Below are positions 47,901 through 55,532 of a DNA stretch of 64,000 nucleotides, one piece after another (the first letter of the stretch is position 1; every line of letters begins with the position of its first letter). The DNA lies in contig JARWKL010000016.1 in the NCBI GenBank assembly GCA_029961685.1, forward strand, positions 5,001 through 69,000. Reading direction: 5' to 3'. A program made the translations under genes and the position numbers. Under the pieces are notes generated by a model. That model was not told the DNA's origin and made no database searches. It saw only the letters and a list, made by a program, of their open reading frames with translations. The DNA is from Aristolochia californica (Eukaryota > Streptophyta > Magnoliopsida > Piperales > Aristolochiaceae).

Positions 47901-49181
47901 GTTGATTTGTCATAGCTCTTATTTGGAATTCTATAGAGCACTTCTAGTAAAAGTTAAGTGCATTTTTTTTTTGTAAACTGTTGGTTATTGGAGTGGGAGG
48001 GTTATGAAACATCAATTTACTTTCAAGTCTTTTTGTTTATTTTTGGCTGTTAAATGAGAAATCGTTTCATGCGTCTTTTTATTTTATGTTTCTCTATTGC
48101 ATGATGACATTTCTTTACTGATTATCAACTTTTCACTGAGGCATCCTGCCGTGGTTCGTTTATTTCTAAGTTCCTCAAGCCAATAATTCAGGATCTTAAA
48201 ATAAGTTTGCATTCAGCAACCCTCTAGGAGAGGACATGGTGGAAGAGCATGCTAGCTCATCAATAAGAGGACATGGTGGAAGAGCATGTCTAAAATAAGA
48301 GCATGCTAGCTCATCAATATCTCAACAAGCACTGAACATAAGGATATAGTACTACCTTGTTCTCTATCAATTATAAACCGTGCAGAAAGAGCATTTCCTG
48401 AACTAAATTTGCTTCCATTATCCACTGGTTCTCTGCTCTTTCTATTATATAAAAATTGAATTAGAAGTGTCTTCCTTAGATGGTGGAAGATATTTCTACT
48501 CTTTTTATTTTTTTCACAAACCCACTTTTACTGTCTAGTATTTCTCTCCTTCCTTTCTATAGCAGTTATCAGAAATTAAATAACTAAAAAAGTAGGAAAG
48601 CAAAAATATAGTTCTGTCCTCTCGTGCTCCTTAGAGGTCTTGGTCTCTGTATGATGAAATGACTTCTGTCAGGGTTTATATTTGGCTTGGACTCATTAAG
48701 TTCATATAGTGAGTGGCTTGGCCGATTCTTTGGCCAAATGGGAGCTTCTCTCACTCATCTTGTTGAGAGCAATACCTAGCCATTGGACATTGGTTGATTT
48801 GTGATTGCTTATAATTCCGTTATTAACAAAGTATTTTTCTCTTTTAATATATCAAAATAGGATTACCAATTGAATGAATGGTTGATTGGTAATTTTGATG
48901 ATATTAGATGAGTATTTAGGTAATAGATATTGTGGTATGGCTTTTTAAGCTAAATCTAGGAACCGAAATCTTTCTTAGAAACACCAGAAGAAAAACTTAG
49001 ATAATCTCTATTTGTCACTGATCTATGCTGGTTTAGCTTTGTTCTTTCTAATTCTCCCATAATCTCTTTCCATTGCTTGTATTAACTCGTTTTTCATTAT
49101 CCTATACAGGTAAAAACATATTGCATAAACTCGGACGGTGCAGATGTTGTTTTCCACATGATTGACAACTTCCTTCTATAG
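23246..49181 (+). CDS. DUF676-type serine esterase/lipase, 10 exons over 26 kb
   Basis: Putative alpha/beta-hydrolase of the plant DUF676 (serine esterase/lipase) family; substrate unknown. Ten exons join in frame to 1221 nt (406 residues): 23246-23496, 23884-23951, 37528-37598, 38353-38613, 46807-46967, 47252-47307, 47424-47476, 47545-47665, 47763-47869, 49110-49181. The start [10 protein letters not shown] is the first ATG that stays open. A Lys-rich stretch (about residues 19-28) precedes the hydrolase core [19 protein letters not shown]. The nucleophile elbow is SHSLGG, Ser150; the usual first Gly of GxSxG is Ser. ATPHAGCRG and SWERVDVSF follow, and the protein ends HMIDNFLL. No stop or frameshift. 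All introns are GT-AG except intron 9 (GC-AG). Introns 2 (13.6 kb) and 4 (8.2 kb) are packed with retroelements. Confidence 0.88.
24183..24507. repeat. Imperfect tandem duplication in lipase intron 2
   Basis: Copy 1 is 24183-24358 and copy 2 is 24359-24507. Both start TGCATCCAAG and share TGCAAATTGATGGCAAGCCA and CTTCAAATTATAAATG. Copy 2 stops where the LTR element inserts. The rest of the unit (CATAATATAAATTTT-like) resumes after 36100, which supports that insertion site. Confidence 0.8.
26027..26478 (+). repeat. Inner LTR, 5' copy
   Basis: 452 bp, TGTTGATAGAG to AATTCAACA, nearly identical to 35311-35765. It is preceded by a purine tract GAGGGGGAG and followed by primer site GTATCAGAGC (26481-26490). 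It thus looks like a 3' LTR on its left and a 5' LTR on its right. This is the pattern of a tandem, LTR-sharing array. Confidence 0.8.
26479..27337 (+). other. Non-coding internal region of inner LTR element
   Basis: Primer site first, then about 850 bases without gag or pol. Two imperfect repeats of about 120 bases (about 26665-26790 and 26875-27000) share TTCGAG(T/C)AGCA, GCATTTTATGCT and GAATTATATATCAAAAGAAA. Phrases such as AGTTTCAGAAGGAGAAA and TTTCATGTCAATCTGATC also occur at about 25145-25185 in the outer element, so the two are related. Confidence 0.6.
27388..28327 (-). pseudogene. LINE-1 zinc-binding and RNase H region
   Basis: 28327-27995 has the zf-RVT pattern [16 protein letters not shown]. 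27877-27662 has the RNase H start [16 protein letters not shown] with the first catalytic Asp. 27591-27388 ends with [14 protein letters not shown], which holds the last catalytic Asp. It is split by frame breaks. Confidence 0.8.
28676..30416 (-). pseudogene. LINE-1 reverse transcriptase
   Basis: Motifs on minus are FIALVPKK and [31 protein letters not shown], then [12 protein letters not shown] and [12 protein letters not shown], followed by the thumb region [20 protein letters not shown]. The catalytic D residues of [10 protein letters not shown] and YADD are all present, but frame changes at about 30063, 29510 and 28895 break it. Confidence 0.88.
30682..31491 (-). pseudogene. LINE-1 APE-type endonuclease
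   Basis: Carries [10 protein letters not shown], the usual N-terminal motif of plant LINE endonucleases, then VILQETK with the catalytic Glu. [29 protein letters not shown] and [10 protein letters not shown] follow, the last being the SDH catalytic motif. Frame breaks near 31104 and 30940 disrupt it. Confidence 0.85.
32012..34271 (-). pseudogene. LINE-1 ORF1 (DUF4283-like gag)
   Basis: The N-terminal half (34271-33393) resembles the DUF4283 domain of plant LINE ORF1 (for example [20 protein letters not shown]). The C-terminal half is Ser/Gln/Pro-rich and carries tandem repeats. The frame shifts at about 33400-33230 and again near 32710, so the ORF is broken. Function in plant LINEs is RNA binding in the ribonucleoprotein; this is family knowledge, not visible here. 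Confidence 0.7.
32521..32640. repeat. 60-bp tandem repeat in LINE ORF1
   Basis: Two exact-length units, 32521-32580 and 32581-32640, differ at only a few bases. Each starts ATGCTCCTTGAGAAGA. A third diverged unit lies at about 32700-32765. On minus each unit encodes 20 residues rich in Ser/Gly/Gln ([23 protein letters not shown]). Confidence 0.9.
34418..35310 (+). other. 3' internal region of inner LTR element
   Basis: Resumes the host element right after the LINE target duplication. It contains GTTATTTGGGCTTATTG and TTTGGTTCAAGC, also found at 25975-25995 before the first purine tract. Several GAGGGGGAG tracts occur (34541, 35178, 35302). No coding sequence. Confidence 0.6.
35280..35317. 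repeat. Perfect 16-bp inverted repeat at an LTR boundary
   Basis: ATCAACACTCCCCCTC (35280-35295), spacer CAGCTT, then its exact reverse complement (35302-35317). The right arm is the purine tract plus the first bases of the LTR at 35311. The left arm is the same junction in opposite orientation. Confidence 0.9.
35311..35765 (+). repeat. Inner LTR, 3' copy
   Basis: 455 bp, TGTTGATAGAG to AATTCAACA, preceded by purine tract TGAGGGGGAG. It pairs with 26027-26478, from which it differs by few substitutions and small indels. It abuts the outer 3' LTR without spacer. Confidence 0.85.
36243..37016 (+). mobile_element. 5'-truncated LINE with 16-bp TSD
   Basis: Flanked by a perfect 16-bp target duplication, ATATTTAAGCAAACTT, at 36227-36242 and 37017-37032. 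It holds only the LINE 3' end: an RNase H domain (36432-36794; [20 protein letters not shown] then VIHDEQ), a short tail and an A-rich end. Near-identical, in reverse orientation, to 38880-39637 of the LINE in intron 4. A stop interrupts the RNase H frame after TKPSKSP. Confidence 0.93.
37528..38613 (+). CDS. Lipase exons 3-4, with the nucleophile elbow
   Basis: Exon 3 (37528-37598, 71 nt) follows ATGCAG and reads [20 protein letters not shown] plus AEE. Exon 4 (38353-38613, 261 nt) reads [20 protein letters not shown], then [20 protein letters not shown] and RQ. Both start and end with consensus sites. These two exons are the ones bracketed by oppositely oriented LINE copies. Confidence 0.88.
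39750..41850 (-). pseudogene. LINE-2 reverse transcriptase region
   Basis: On minus: [24 protein letters not shown] linker and [17 protein letters not shown] at 41631-41215. [16 protein letters not shown] follows at 41251-41054, YADD near 40975, and a long C-terminal block at 40655-39750 ([20 protein letters not shown] and [15 protein letters not shown]). Frame changes at about 41250, 41050 and 40660 break the ORF. Confidence 0.85.
41890..43523 (-). pseudogene. LINE-2 ORF1 remnant
   Basis: 43523-43104 includes [11 protein letters not shown] and a segment like the DUF4283 region. 42904-42692 reads [20 protein letters not shown] and on to the start of a nucleic-acid-binding-like fold. 42373 onward is a Pro/Ser/Asn-rich tail ending in a Lys run encoded by a T-run. 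Frames change between blocks. Confidence 0.65.
43814..44136. other. Lipase intron 4 host sequence
   Basis: Intronic DNA between the LINE target duplication and the copia gag fragment. No gene or repeat is recognised. Confidence 0.5.
44137..45161 (-). mobile_element. Copia 5' fragment: U5 end, primer site, leader, gag
   Basis: On minus: a 53-bp LTR end (45161-45109), primer site GGTATCAGAGC (45107-45097), a leader of about 500 bases, then gag from 44592 ([20 protein letters not shown], with [17 protein letters not shown]). Gag is lost after about HFGMG near 44270. The primer-site region and leader are closely similar to 24831-24860 and 24960-25010 of the outer LTR element. The fragment abuts the poly(A) of the tubulin retrocopy. 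Confidence 0.78.
45162..46575 (-). pseudogene. Intronless alpha-tubulin retrocopy
   Basis: Minus-strand copy of an alpha-tubulin mRNA. The reading frame is open from about 46573 ([17 protein letters not shown], roughly codon 47 of a normal gene) to the stop at 45359. It is followed by about 180 bases of 3' UTR and an 18-base poly(A) (T-run 45162-45179). GTP-binding GGGTGSG and the C-terminal acidic tail with EY are present. The N-terminal codons and promoter are missing and there are no introns. Residues normally invariant are changed (for example TGFKCG to [24 protein letters not shown] to [18 protein letters not shown]), implying relaxed constraint. A processed pseudogene inside lipase intron 4, antisense to it. 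Confidence 0.88.
46807..49181 (+). CDS. Lipase exons 5-10
   Basis: Exon 5 starts [13 protein letters not shown] and ends DSDDLKF plus two bases. Exon 6 is [18 protein letters not shown]. Exon 7 is [18 protein letters not shown]. Exon 8 is [19 protein letters not shown] and more. Exon 9 is [18 protein letters not shown] to AHSTIQ. Exon 10 is [20 protein letters not shown] plus FLL and TAG. Phases match at every junction. The donor of exon 9 is CAG|GCAAGT, a GC donor. Confidence 0.87.
48225..48325. repeat. Short interleaved direct repeats in lipase intron 9
   Basis: GAGGACATGGTGGAAGAGCATG occurs twice, and AGAGCATGCTAGCTCATCAAT occurs twice. They overlap so as to suggest two successive slippage or unequal-exchange events. 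Intronic only. Confidence 0.75.
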
Positions 49182-50656
49182 CCTATTTTGTTTACTCAAG
49201 CATTTATTCAATATAGCAGCTCTTTAAAAAGAAAAAATCGTTAAGAGTGATATTCTTTTATTTCCTCTAGGGTGATATAATTTTCCCATGACTATAAATT
49301 AAAAGGCAAACACATTCATTTTCTGTTTCAGAATCATGTGTAAAATTGCAAATAAATTTATATCTATCATTTTTGTACTTTGTGAATTCTTATGGCGAGA
49401 AATAACTTGAAGGTTTCCTCTTTAGAGTGTGTTTTTGTCAATAGGAAACCATGAAAAAAAATGCCATTGGAAAATTTATTATTTGACCAAAATTTTGGCA
49501 TTTGTACCAGTTTATGGGGATGAGAAATTTTTCACCTTATTCCTTTTGCTTGAAAAAGTCAAAAGTGAGTAGAAAAGAGTGTTTTCTATTGTTCCAATAT
49601 AAATTAAAGGGAAAAATAAACCTGAAATTAAGCTGGTTCTTGACTATTCTCCACTTTATATTTTGTTATGAATCCATTTTCCCTGTGCTTGATGCAACCT
49701 TCAACTGCGGTCCTAGACTCGGCCTCTGAAGGCTCAGACCTGTTGTGGAAGATGGCCAGGGGAGTGAAGAGCGCATGCGATCTTGTGTGTAGCCTAGTAA
49801 ACAAGTAGAAGTAGATTTAGTTTTAGTATTTTTTATTTTTTACAACAAGAGTTTTATTTTTAGGAATGTGTACATGTAAGGCTCAAGGAATAGGAAATCA
49901 TCTAGTAAAAGCTACGTGAGTAGGAAGAGAATCGAGGAGTCTACAAGATAGCTTGTTTGGTGCTTAAATTAGAAATTATGAGAACTATTAGTCCTATTGA
50001 GGTAGGTTACTTGAGCACTATAAATATGTAACCTCTCAAAGCATTCCAATCATCCCATTCATACAATTTCTCTTCATCTAGCTTTGACTAAACCAAGGTG
50101 CCTTGATCGATAATTTAAAGGTAAGTACACGGATAGTCCTCGATTAAGGTGTGTCTAACCAACTCCATCTATTACCCTGAGGAGGTTCTACCTAGGCAAA
50201 TGAACATGTCTTTGGTTATTATCTAGAGTAATATACATGTCTAGTCTTTGGTAATTGTCAGAGTAATTTACATGTCTAGTCTTTGTTTATTGTCTAGTAA
50301 TTTACATGTGCACACTTTATCTTATTGATCTACTTAGTGACAAGAGTAATTTCAATACGATTGTTTTATCTCACAAAATTATTCCAGTTCCAATCTATCC
50401 TAATAGTGTTAGTTTAAATGAATTATGCTTATCTAGATGACTTACATGTTGAAGGAGTGTTTTACTACGCTAGTCTCTTAAGAGTCCTCATCTATCCATT
50501 TAGTCACCCACGAGTCCTTTTACAAAGTGTCCTATTCCCTCTCCAAGTCGGTCCACTAGTTTAGTCTAAATTAGTCACTTAAAATGAGAACCTTCGTAAA
50601 CCTTTTTCTCTGAGTACATTCCTTATTTAAGCCAAAGGCCACTTTCCCGGTTCTTA
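49182..50656. other. Downstream of lipase; LTR-like and minisatellite DNA
   Basis: No gene. About 49860-50100 has LTR-promoter features (CACTATAAATATG, then a CATTC-rich stretch) without an identified partner. About 50200-50310 carries a roughly 37-base unit repeated three times, with ACATGT(C/G) and TAGTCTTTGGTTATTGTC. Confidence 0.45.
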
Positions 50657-52049
50657 GGGGGGTTAGTCCAAAATGAAGCAGAGATGAATTACGTGTACAT
50701 TACTCCGTTCATTTGATTAGGCCGTTAGTCCAAAATTATCTCCTCTTCATTTGAATCACGCAGGTAATTTTCAAGCAAAAATGGGGTATCATGTTTTACA
50801 CCTATTATACAAATCATCCACATGAATCGCACGCGGGAAGGGTTTCTCCCTCCCCCAAATGAAAACTTTTTCCTCATTTCGCTCTGTTCTCCCTCTCTCT
50901 CGGCCTTCCTCTCCCGAATTTTTTTTCTCCGTCTCTCTTCTCCCTTTTGGCTTCTTCTCCCTTCTCCCTCTCTCGTCTACTTCTCCCGCTCTCTGCTCCC
51001 TCTCGGCTTTTCTCCCTTTTCAGCCTTCTTACCCTGAATTTTTTTCCCTCTATCTTCTCCCTCTCGGCCTCCCTCTCTTCTCCCTCTCCGCATACCGTCG
51101 GAGCGCTGCCTCCGTCGTTGTTGCCTGCTAGCCCGCTATTGTATCCTGCCATTATCGGCATTGTGAGGAAGACGACGCATCAGCTCCGTGAGGAAGATGA
51201 CGCAAGTTTAATTTTTCCTAAGTTAGGAAAAATATTAAACCAGCGTCATAACTTCATTATATTTATTTTGTAAAATAATCCTATTTTTTATTTATAAAAT
51301 AATTGTTTTTATTTATTCAATATATTCATTTTTTAATTACTGTATTAAATTAGTGACTTAATAGTCATAATTAAAAGATTAATAAATTAAAAATGTGATA
51401 AATTATTTTGGTTTAATTATCCCATTGCTATAATTAATTAAACCAATGGTTTTAAATTTTGTGGCAATATATTATTAATTAATAATATGTAAAAATATAT
51501 ATTATGTTATTGATAAAATAATTTATTTATTCATTTTTATATATTTTTTATTGTATTAAATTAGTGATTTTTAATGTTAAATTATATCTTATGTTATTAA
51601 AAAAATATTTTATTTCTTTATAATATTCCCTTATGTTATTTTTTATTTTATTTTATTTATTTTTTATAATTTATTCTAGTCACACGTAATTATTATATAA
51701 ATTTATAATAAACTATAATCATTAAGTAATATAATATAGTTTTTCATTAATTAGTTTAATAATATATTTTAATACTACACATTAAATCACTTATAAGTGT
51801 AGTAACCATGTTTATTTTGGTTAATTATCTATTTAGGTATATGTTCTATTTAATTATATTACAAAAAGTTACTCATTCTCTTGTTTATATCATATTTTTC
51901 ATTTTGGAGCACTAACACTGGAATTTGTTTTCCAGTGCACTTGAACTCGTCTACATTAACACACAAGGATGAGTTAAAGTTGAATCAATTCATTTAAAAT
52001 AATCTAAAATTTTTACTTCATTTCAAGTTCATTGTGGACTGACCCTCCC
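50657..52049. mobile_element. TIR element, copy 3 (1393 bp)
   Basis: Left end GGGGGGTTAGTCC, right end GGACTGACCCTCCC, a slightly decayed inverted repeat. Same orientation as copy 1: CT-rich tract at 50870-51100, then a perfect palindrome TTTTTCCTAAGTTAGGAAAAA (51212-51232). Then comes an AT-rich block and the inner signature GGAGCACTAACACTGG with TTTTCCAGTG near the right end. Left flank TTA. No transposase is seen, and the short ORFs are low complexity. Confidence 0.75.
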
Positions 52050-54052
52050 AAAATCTCATTCATCTCCTCTTACCCAAAAAAGAGAGCACCTTCCATCAAA
52101 AGTCTCTTATTGCTTAAAAGAATGATTTTCTTGTAATTTTGTCTCCCTACAACATAAAAATGGTTCATTAGGTTGTCTTTGTGCCAATAGGAAAGCATAG
52201 GCAAAAATGTTTTATTAAAAAAAAAATCTTTTGACCAAAATACTTTAGTGTTTGTGTTATTTTTTAAGGCGGAAAAAAATTTCTTTTGATTCTTCTTGAC
52301 TATAAGAAATGTAAAAGAGATAGAAGATAATAATTTTTCTATTGCTCTAATAAGAACCTATGGGAAAAATAAACCAAAAAATAGTAAAGTGGTTCTTGAT
52401 CATTTACCTTTTGCATCAACTATATTTTATATTATTTAAAATTTTACTCATGCCTAGTATAAACATAAACATTATGCCTATTTTTTTGGTTGTTTATTAT
52501 GGAGATACAAACACAAACACACACAAAAAAAAAAAAAAACTAGTTAGAGAGAAAAAAAAATTAGTGAGAAAATTTGACAAAGGAAAACTGATTTGCATAT
52601 AATTTTGTTTTTTTGTGGTGGCAAAAATACTCCCTTAAAGTTCAAACAGATTTTAGAGTTCTACCATTGATTTTGGTTACGATGCTACATGGCAAGGTTT
52701 AGAGTTGCATGGCCATCTTGGTAAAGCCAGTTGCCACTACCAAACTAGACCCTTCTTGGACTCTAGCTAAGATACACTCCCTCGATAATTTATAGGAGTA
52801 CAAGCTCAGCGTTTTGTTAACAACTCATGGCATTATTTTGAAAATGAGAGTGTATTGGTGACTTCGATATTAAAACAATTTCTCAATGAACTTACTCTTT
52901 GCTCTCTTTTTTCCTTGTATTTATAATGTTCTTTTACATGAAAAGTGTTGGTCGATATATTATAAAATTTTCAAATAGGTATTCTTAGATGTGGTTAAAA
53001 AAAATTATAATATTCAAATACGGGTTTTTAATAGTTTAATTCCAAACATGACACGAGAAAATATCCAAGTTGTCAAATTAACTTAATAGAGAAAAGCTAA
53101 ATATAAATGAATTTTAATTTAGTTTTAATGATAAAAATAGTTAGAGAGCCTTATGAGAGATAAACCCTCCTTTACACCAAGATGAAGGGGATTTTCCTAT
53201 CCTCTTTCCTTATTTTTGTCACCTAAGAGGCTTCTTGTTGTGAAAGGACGAAGGGCCCCCTTTCTCTTCCCATTTATGTTACTTAGCTCTTCCCCTCATG
53301 ACATACAAAGGTAAAGGGGTAGGGTAGCACCCTTTTCCTTCTCCTCTTCGTTGAAACAAAGTGATATGATTTGATAGATAGGGCACGGGAGGATGACCCC
53401 AGGGTCCCTACTTCATTTAAGGATGGGCAATTGGCCTTCTCAAATAATTCTAATGTCCCTCGTGGTTTAGAGAAGGGCAAGGACATTGCCTCTACCCCAT
53501 TGGCAAATCAGTTAGTGCACTCTAAAAGTGAAAGTGAATTACTTTCACTAGGCAAATCATGTTAGTACGTGTTTTTATAGACGGATAAAAGTGAATTACC
53601 TAGGTATTTTGCTCTCTCGCTTTACTCACTCTCTTTATACTTTTCATTATATACACTAACAAAAATATATATATATATTTTCACATTTTTTTTTTCAATA
53701 GATAACTCACTTTCATTTTCAATGCATTAGCCCCCGAAGTAAATGAGCAAAATTATCAGAATATTTAATCACGAGTAAACGGCAAAGTTGGCACCCATTT
53801 CTCGATCGGAGTTGCTGAAACCGGGAAATCCTCTATTGAATGGTCAGCTAAGGATTTTGATGCCAATTCCAAATATAAATATAAATATAAATGCAAAGTC
53901 CCAAATATGCGCGTGGGGATTCGAAATGCTGTGATACCATGTCATCCCAAAACGATTAGTCGATTAATGTGCGGAGAGTGTAATACTTAACACAGTAACC
54001 AACATATTCGAACATGCTCTGTAGTTAGCTCCTAGTCGAGTCCTCGGCGGCA
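52050..54052. other. Intergenic, AT-rich; upstream of exostosin-like locus
   Basis: No gene is supported. A-runs near 52530-52560 and an AT dinucleotide run near 53665-53680 are simple repeats. GTGAATTAC(T)TTCACT repeats occur at about 53530-53600. The ORF 53371-53565 is Ser/Lys-rich without a recognisable domain. The last 150 bases before 54053 are the likely promoter/leader of the exostosin-like locus. Confidence 0.45.
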
Positions 54053-55290
54053 ATGGTGATCATAAACAAGAGCAGAAGCGTTGCAGGTGCTTCTTTCACT
54101 CGAATGCATCAAATCGGCGCCCTAGCTCTCATCGTAATGACTTTCTTCCTCACTCGCATCTACGATCAATCTCTCTCTTCTTCCAGCTATCTATCCACTC
54201 TATCCTTAACGAATTCCAAGCAGTCAGAGGTTGCGCTATCCAGTGACGGAGCAGCATCTTGGCCTGTTCGAGGGTACGGGGCTGACCTATCTCTCAAGAT
54301 CTACGTGTACGAAGAAGACGAGATCGATGGAGTGAAGGAATTGATGAGAGGAAGAGACAGACAGATTGTAGCGGATTCGTGTTTGAAAGGGCAATGGGGA
54401 ACCCAGGTCAGTCCTTGTTTTGGTATTTGAGAGAGTTGTAAGTTCTCCTGGTATGAAAATGTAACTTCTGAACTAAAGGTGTCTTTTTCTATTTATTTGT
54501 TAATATAATCCATTGAATTGTTGACTTTTTACATTGTTGGTCTTTCCCTAAGTGGTATAATGTCCCCTGAAAGATAATTATAAGTAAATTTATTGGCAAA
54601 ATTATATTAGGTTCGTTCTATTATGTGTCTATCTGAGTTTGTTAACTAAGTGTAGTTATTCATCAATTTTAGATGGACCACTGATTGAATCTAGTCCCTT
54701 AGAATGTGAAGGAAAGTATTCCGTAGTTAGTCTTGGAGTTATTGACATTTCTTGCGTTAAAATGCTTGATATTTTAGAAATGTGTGAAGCTATTAACATA
54801 CAGTTTAAGATTAACCCAAAATAGGATATTTGATTTAAGAGTAGGCAAACAACTTTCTGAGTAATGTTTTGAGCTGCGACATGCTCCCACAGCAAACCTC
54901 TAAACGTAATCCACTCAAACGATCTTACTTACTTTCGCTGCTTGTCAGTAAGAAAATTAATATTGTCCCTGTCTCATCCTTTTGTTCTTATATTCCAATC
55001 CTCCCGTTTTGAATTTTTTCCTCCCCTTCCCCTTCTTTACCCTCCAGCCAACCAAGTAGTATGAGCTGAATGTATGACTGGAGAGAGCAGTGCTGCTCCT
55101 ATGGACATCTTTAAATTGTTGTCGTTCACATTCCATAATATGTGATTACTTTGGAAAATAAACTGGATGGACTCTTGCTGAATGTTTGTCTTTTCCTCAT
55201 TATTGCCTGTTTGTAATCTCATTCTTTCTATTGTCAGATTTGTGCCAATTTACAAAAGATTTGAGGTTCAATGTAACTTATAGCTGGTAC

Positions 55291-55532
55291 ATATTTGTGT
55301 TTCTGTTAACTAAATTAATGTTCTTGGTTTCAAATCTGAGCTTCCTTTTTGTGCTTTGCGAAGGTTAAAATTCATAGGCTTCTTCACAAGTCAAAGTTCC
55401 GGACTTTAAGGATATTTGTGTTTCTGTTCACTAAATTAATGTTCTTGATTTCAAATCTGAGCTTCCTTTTTGTGCTTTGCGAAGGTTAAAATTCATAGGC
55501 TTCTTCTCAAGTCAAAGTTCCGGACTTTAAGG
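55291..55532. repeat. 121-bp tandem duplication across an exon 2 acceptor
   Basis: Copy 1 is 55291-55411 and copy 2 is 55412-55532, differing at only a few bases. Each holds the end of intron 1 with TTTGCGAAG and the first 48 coding bases of exon 2. Using acceptor 1 (exon at 55364) reads through into copy 2 and hits TAA at 55486-55488. Using acceptor 2 (exon at 55485) keeps frame. Confidence 0.93.

Noticed and set aside
50822..51273. Ser/Leu/Pro-rich plus-strand ORFs and an Arg/Glu-rich minus ORF
   Set aside because: These are translations of the CT-rich tract of TIR copy 3.
53371..53565. 64-residue plus-strand ORF as a small protein gene
   Set aside because: No start context, domain or conservation evidence; composition is unremarkable.
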